A DNA stretch of 41,998 bases from Chloroflexota bacterium. Lineage in GTDB: Bacteria; Chloroflexota; Dehalococcoidia; UBA2979. Below, piece by piece: positions 38,520-41,998 of this stretch (position 1 is the first letter of the stretch; each line of letters starts with the position of its first letter). Both the position numbers and the translations under genes were made by a program. The stretch covers positions 1 through 41,998 of the forward strand of contig VXMU01000113.1 in the NCBI GenBank assembly GCA_009840945.1, read 5' to 3'. The notes below the pieces were generated by a model. The model worked only from the letters and a program-made list of their open reading frames with translations, was not told the origin of the DNA and ran no database searches.

Positions 38520-38552
38520 TACCACGCCGTGGCACTTTCGCATATAATCCCC
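38520..38552 (-). repeat. Right terminal inverted repeat
   Basis: Read on the minus strand it begins GGGGATTATATGCGAAAGTG and continues CCACGGCGTGGTA, pairing with the left end. Confidence 0.9.
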
Positions 38553-38560
38553 AAAGGAAT
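38553..38560. repeat. Target site duplication, right
   Basis: Second copy of AAAGGAAT, directly after the right end of the element and inside the antitoxin codons for Asp-Ser-Phe. Confidence 0.9.
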
Positions 38561-38609
38561 CGCGTATCCGCTTCGGAAGCGTTACTTGGCCGCGTCTATT
38601 GATGCGCAT
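38553..38609 (-). pseudogene. N-terminal part of AbrB/MazE-like antitoxin
   Basis: The first 19 codons, MRINRRGQVTLPKRIRDSF, with a GAGGACGAGG ribosome region. This is the DNA-binding start of an AbrB/SpoVT swapped-hairpin protein. It is broken at AAAGGAAT, the target site of the IS1595-type element. It lies 62 bases after the stop of the Rieske protein gene. Confidence 0.9.
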
Positions 38610-38671
38610 CCTCGTCCTCGTCCGCTGGGCGGGAGAGGGATCTACCGTAGCGCGCCAGCCAGCGTAGTGCG

Positions 38672-40423
38672 CTACTCGTAGATCACGTCGCCGCGGTGGA
38701 GGCGGTAGGCCGTGTCGTAGGTCTGCTCGGCGGAGCGGACCGTCGGCGAGTGCGCGGTCAGGAACCGCGCCGCGCCGATGAGTACGTGACCGCCCTCGGG
38801 CCGCTCCCCGAAGTGCTCCGCCAGCCGCACCGCCGCCTCGAAGATCTGGAACTCGTGGAACCCCGAGTCCTCGCGTAGCAGCGCCGTGCCGAGGCCCGCC
38901 ACCAGCTCGTCGCGGTGGCCCGCCGCCAGCAGGTCCGCTGCGTGGCTCGCCGTCTCGTCGACGCGCTGCTGGCGGTCGAACTCCGCGAGCAGCAGGCCGA
39001 GGTCTCCCGAGCCGTTGCCGTTCCTCGCGAGGTGCGGGATCGGCTGCTTCGGCACGTTGAGGAAGCGGTCCAGGTAGACGGCCGCCGCGCCGTGCAGGAC
39101 GCCGCGCGCCAGCTCGCGCGAGGGCGCCCGGCGCATCGCCTGGAACAGCGCGTGGGCGTACGTGAACGTGTGGTGCACCGTGTCCCAGTCGCCGAACTCG
39201 TTCGCGACGTGGAAGTGCACGGCGCGCCGCGCCGCCGCGTAGGCAACGGTGGCCGACAGCTCGACGAGTGACGCGCCCTCGCGCGCCGCCTCGACGACTC
39301 CGTGCAGCGAGACGCGCGGCTCGTCGTCGAGGATCGACTCGGCGAGTGCGAGGTGGCCGTCCCACGCCTCGTTGCGCTCGCCGCCTTCGGCGAGCGCGGC
39401 GTCGAGGGCCGCGTCGGCCTCGGCGATGAGACGGGGCAGGTCGACCGGATGCTGCCAGCTCGCGGCCTCCTCCATGCGCTCGGCGCCCGCGACGAGCGGG
39501 ATCATGCTCGGCAGGATCGCCTCGGCGTGCCGCCACCCGACGTGGTCGACGAGCTCGAACGCCTTGTTCGCGAAGTCGAGCGTGTGGCCCACGTCCATGA
39601 AGACGTGGTCCGTGCTCGCCGCGAACACCATGTCGGCCACCTGCTCGGGCGTCGCGCCGACAGCGACCGAGGTGCGCAGCGTGCGCTCCGCCGGGTCCTG
39701 CGAGCGCGTCTCCATGAAGCGCCGGAACCACGCGCGGAACATCTCCGGCCGCCGCTCCGAGGTGTCCAGCGGGTCGAGGTCGAAGTCCGGCGGCTCGCCC
39801 GCGGTCGAGCGCGCGACGTGCATGAGGCCCTGGTAGAGCGCGCGCGGGCGATCCTCCTCGGCCAGCACGGGCAGCGTGTTCGCCATCGCGGTGAGGATCG
39901 AGAGCCCGGTGCTCCAGCCATTCGCGCGGTTGCGCGTGCCGAAGAGCGCGGCGCGCTCCAGCAGCGGCCCGGTCGCTCCGAGCTCGTGCAGCCCGATGAC
40001 GGACTTGGCGAGGACGAGCCGGATGTTCTGCTCCAGTCCCTCGTCCAGCTTGCGCAGCCAGTGCGCCTCGCGGTCTGATTCGCGCGGCACGGGGTCCACC
40101 CAGACCTCGCCGTCGCGCACCTCGACATCGAACGAGGTGACATCGTCGGCGAACGGGTCGAACGTCGAGCCGCCCGCGAGGTCGAAGCGGGCGTGGTGCC
40201 AGTGGCAGGTGAGGATGCCGTCGCGGATCGTGCCCTGGCTGAGCGGGAAGCCCATGTGCGGGCAGCGGTTGTCCAGCGCGTAGACCTCGCCGTCCACGAC
40301 GAAGACGACGATGGTGCGGCCGCCGGCCGACACCACGCGCGGCGCGCCGCCGTCGATCTCCGCGAGGGGCCCGACGTGGACCGTCGCGCCGCCGGTCTCG
40401 CTGCGAGGTGTCGTGGTCGTCAT
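38672..40423 (-). CDS. Rieske [2Fe-2S] protein with large helical domain
   Basis: A 583-residue protein. Residues about 12-115 are a Rieske domain with both cluster motifs: CPHMGFPL (Cys54, His56) and CHWHHARF (Cys73, His76). The remaining ~460 residues are helical with several His-containing stretches (AASTDHVFMDVGHTLDF, RRAVHFHVANEFGDWDTVHHTF, AMRRAPSRELARGVLHGAAAVYL). The typical iron facial triad of ring-hydroxylating oxygenases was not found, so it is not an ordinary oxygenase. ATG has a GGGAGG site. The cut antitoxin gene follows 62 bases after its stop. Confidence 0.88.
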   Translation of the reverse strand: MTTTTPRSETGGATVHVGPLAEIDGGAPRVVSAGGRTIVVFVVDGEVYALDNRCPHMGFPLSQGTIRDGILTCHWHHARFDLAGGSTFDPFADDVTSFDVEVRDGEVWVDPVPRESDREAHWLRKLDEGLEQNIRLVLAKSVIGLHELGATGPLLERAALFGTRNRANGWSTGLSILTAMANTLPVLAEEDRPRALYQGLMHVARSTAGEPPDFDLDPLDTSERRPEMFRAWFRRFMETRSQDPAERTLRTSVAVGATPEQVADMVFAASTDHVFMDVGHTLDFANKAFELVDHVGWRHAEAILPSMIPLVAGAERMEEAASWQHPVDLPRLIAEADAALDAALAEGGERNEAWDGHLALAESILDDEPRVSLHGVVEAAREGASLVELSATVAYAAARRAVHFHVANEFGDWDTVHHTFTYAHALFQAMRRAPSRELARGVLHGAAAVYLDRFLNVPKQPIPHLARNGNGSGDLGLLLAEFDRQQRVDETASHAADLLAAGHRDELVAGLGTALLREDSGFHEFQIFEAAVRLAEHFGERPEGGHVLIGAARFLTAHSPTVRSAEQTYDTAYRLHRGDVIYE

Positions 40424-40563
40424 GCTGCGCCTCCCGGGGTCACTACGGTCGAGTATAGGAGCGCGGCCAACCCCTTACGCGCCTCGGGCCGCGAGCGTCG
40501 CGCGCCGTGCGATGATCGGCCGCGCGTGGCCCGCGCAACGGGGGCCGGGGAACGGAGTGAGCG

Positions 40564-41667
40564 ATGGCAGACCCCATCCGCGTCGGCATCGTCGGCGCGA
40601 CCGTGACCACCGGCGGGAGCGGCTGGGGCGCGAATGCCCACGTCCCGGCCCTCCACGCCCTGCCCGACTACGAGCTCGCGGCCGTCTGCACCGCGCACGA
40701 GGAGACGGCGCGGGCGTCCGCGCAGCGCTTCGGCGCGCCCCTCGCCTTCCACGACATCGACGCGATGGTGGCGCGCCCGGACATCGACCTCGTCGTCGTG
40801 TCCGTGCGCGTGCCGCTGCACCACGAGCTCGTGATGACGGCGCTGCGCGCGGGCAAGGACGTGTTCTGCGAGTGGCCGCTCGGCGCCACGCTCAGCGAGG
40901 CCGAGGAGATGGCGGACCTCGCGCGCGAGCGCGGGCTGCGCACGTCCGTGGGGCTCCAGGGACGCAGCGACCCCGCCATCCGCCACGCGCGCGACCTCGT
41001 GTCGCAGGGCTACGTCGGCGAGGTGCTGACCGCGAACCTCAGTGTCATGACGCAGGCGGTGCTCGAACGTGGTGCCGGCCGCATCTGGCAGGCTGTGCGC
41101 GCGAACGGCGCGAACCCGCTCACCATCGCCGGCGGGCACGCCATCGACGCGCTCTGCTCGATCCTCGGCGAGCTCACGGAGGTCTCCGCGCGCGTGACCA
41201 CGCGCATCACGACGTGGCGGGACGAGGAGACCGGCCTCGATGTCCCCGTCGACGCCCCCGACAGCGTCGCCGTCGCGGGACGGTTCGAGGGCGGCGCCGA
41301 GGCCGCGATCCAGGTTGCGAGCGTCCCGGCGCACGCGACCGGGACGCGCCTCGAGATCTTCGGCCGCGAGGGCGCGCTCTTCCTGACCGCTCCCTCGGCG
41401 AACATCGGCCCTAACCGCCTGCTCGGCGCACGCGCCGGCGAGGAGATGGACGAGCTACCGCCGCCCGACGCCTACCTCCTCACCCCGGAGGGGACGCCGT
41501 CCGGCCCGCCGCGCAACGTCGCCCACGCCTACGCCCGCATGGCCGACTCACTCGCCTCGCCCGAGGCGTTCATGCCCGGCTTCGACCTCGCCGTCACCCG
41601 CCACCGCCTCCTCGCAGCCATCGAGCGCTCCTCGGAGGCCGGCGAGGCGGTGACAGTGCCTGCGTAG
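40564..41667 (+). CDS. Gfo/Idh/MocA-family oxidoreductase
   Basis: A 367-residue NAD(P)-dependent enzyme. The Rossmann part begins IRVGIVGATVTTGGSGWGANAH and the second domain has GGHAIDALCSILGE. The catalytic EKP motif reads CEWPLG, so Trp replaces Lys, as in some divergent or non-enzymatic members. Sugar or inositol derivatives are typical substrates but none is suggested here. Divergent from the Rieske gene; the 140-base gap holds TATACT on the minus strand as a possible -10 for that gene. Confidence 0.88.
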   Translation: MADPIRVGIVGATVTTGGSGWGANAHVPALHALPDYELAAVCTAHEETARASAQRFGAPLAFHDIDAMVARPDIDLVVVSVRVPLHHELVMTALRAGKDVFCEWPLGATLSEAEEMADLARERGLRTSVGLQGRSDPAIRHARDLVSQGYVGEVLTANLSVMTQAVLERGAGRIWQAVRANGANPLTIAGGHAIDALCSILGELTEVSARVTTRITTWRDEETGLDVPVDAPDSVAVAGRFEGGAEAAIQVASVPAHATGTRLEIFGREGALFLTAPSANIGPNRLLGARAGEEMDELPPPDAYLLTPEGTPSGPPRNVAHAYARMADSLASPEAFMPGFDLAVTRHRLLAAIERSSEAGEAVTVPA

Positions 41668-41998
41668 CAGGGCGTCCTCGCTCCGACCCTCCCCGGCTCT
41701 GATCTCCTCTCCCCGCCCACGGGTATCCCCTCGGGCAGGAGAGGGCCGAATTCTGATCCCCTCGCCCCCGCCCGCGGGGTATCCCCGCGTCCGAGGAGCG
41801 CCGAGGGCTTCCCTCGGCTCTCCGACCCAGCCGGACAGCGGGGGAGAGGGTGAGGGTGAGGGGGTCTGCGCACGCCCGAGCCCCCGGGCCCCCCCCCCCC
41901 CCCCCCAACGCCCGGGGGGGGGGGGGGGCGGCGAGCCCCCCACCCCCCCCCCCGGGCCCACCGTCACGCCCAGACGGACCCACCCCAGGGAGGGAAAA
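41668..41998. other. Gene-free contig end with repeats and homopolymers
   Basis: No gene is supported. From about 41695 to 41805 two related ~55-base segments follow each other (ctgatc, then CTC/CCCCGCCC and GGGTATCCCC), each able to form short stems: an intergenic palindromic repeat type. From about 41880 the sequence becomes runs of C and G, like the other contig end, and is probably artefact. Confidence 0.6.

Larger units (their letters stand above)
36005..38552. mobile_element. IS1595-family element with passenger genes
   Basis: A 2,548-bp element bounded by terminal inverted repeats, 33 bases each with 28 identical positions (GGGGATTATAT at the tips and TGCCACGG within), and by an eight-base target duplication. 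It encodes an IS1595-type transposase at the left and extra genes of unknown role on the right, plus structured non-coding segments. IS1595-family members that carry passenger genes are known. It interrupts an antitoxin gene in the coding region. Confidence 0.93.

Overview
The window is a GC-rich (about 70%) bacterial contig with 10-15 transcription units, lipoproteins with long Pro/Thr/Ala stalks, CaiB-type CoA-transferases, DUF3179, an SCO1664-like protein, a Rieske protein and an Fbp-like transporter. I infer an uncultured Chloroflexota, possibly Dehalococcoidia-like; nothing in the sequence proves the taxon. Both ends dissolve into poly-G/poly-C, which looks like contig-end artefact.

Layout. 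1-7.8 kb (minus strand): an RCC1-repeat lipoprotein, a CaiB/BaiF CoA-transferase and an EamA transporter, the last two present twice because a 2,839-bp segment is exactly tandemly duplicated (2112-4954 and 4951-7793, sharing a 4-bp GTTC microhomology). 7.6-11.2 kb (minus): an envelope redox cluster with a DUF3179 lipoprotein, a TlpA/ResA-like thioredoxin and two adjacent thioredoxin-like lipoproteins. Each of the two carries an in-frame TGA exactly where the first Cys of CxxC should be, followed at the same distance by a conserved small hairpin. I read both as selenoproteins (UPFC and UPHC active sites). 11.3-18.1 kb: sirtuin, BNR-repeat protein, an alpha/beta hydrolase without its nucleophile, FabF, SCO1664-like, DehI-like and RuvB with a LexA-type box.

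18.2-23.5 kb (minus): a short phage-structural cluster (scaffold-like, capsid, connector-like, baseplate-like and a 68-aa protein) with no visible terminase or portal, interrupted by an antisense ferredoxin/metallo-beta-lactamase gene. 23.6-35.7 kb: GNAT, acyl-CoA ligase with ClpS-like protein, iron-type ABC transporter with a DtxR-like palindrome, LhgO-like oxidase, DUF5678/retropepsin pair, a double CaiB fusion, an orphan Phd antitoxin remnant, a methyltransferase and a GYD protein.

35.8-38.6 kb: a 2,548-bp IS1595-family element with 33-bp imperfect terminal repeats and an 8-bp target duplication, inserted into an AbrB/MazE-type antitoxin gene that can be rejoined in frame. It carries four unrecognised passenger genes, strong inverted repeats and a tRNA-like structure with perfect acceptor and T arms but an abnormal middle. 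38.7-41.7 kb: a Rieske protein with a large alpha-helical extension and a Gfo/Idh/MocA oxidoreductase.

The points most worth following are the tandem UGA-containing redoxins and the passenger cargo of the IS1595 element. No rRNA, complete canonical tRNA or CRISPR array was found, and no selenocysteine machinery is present in the window.
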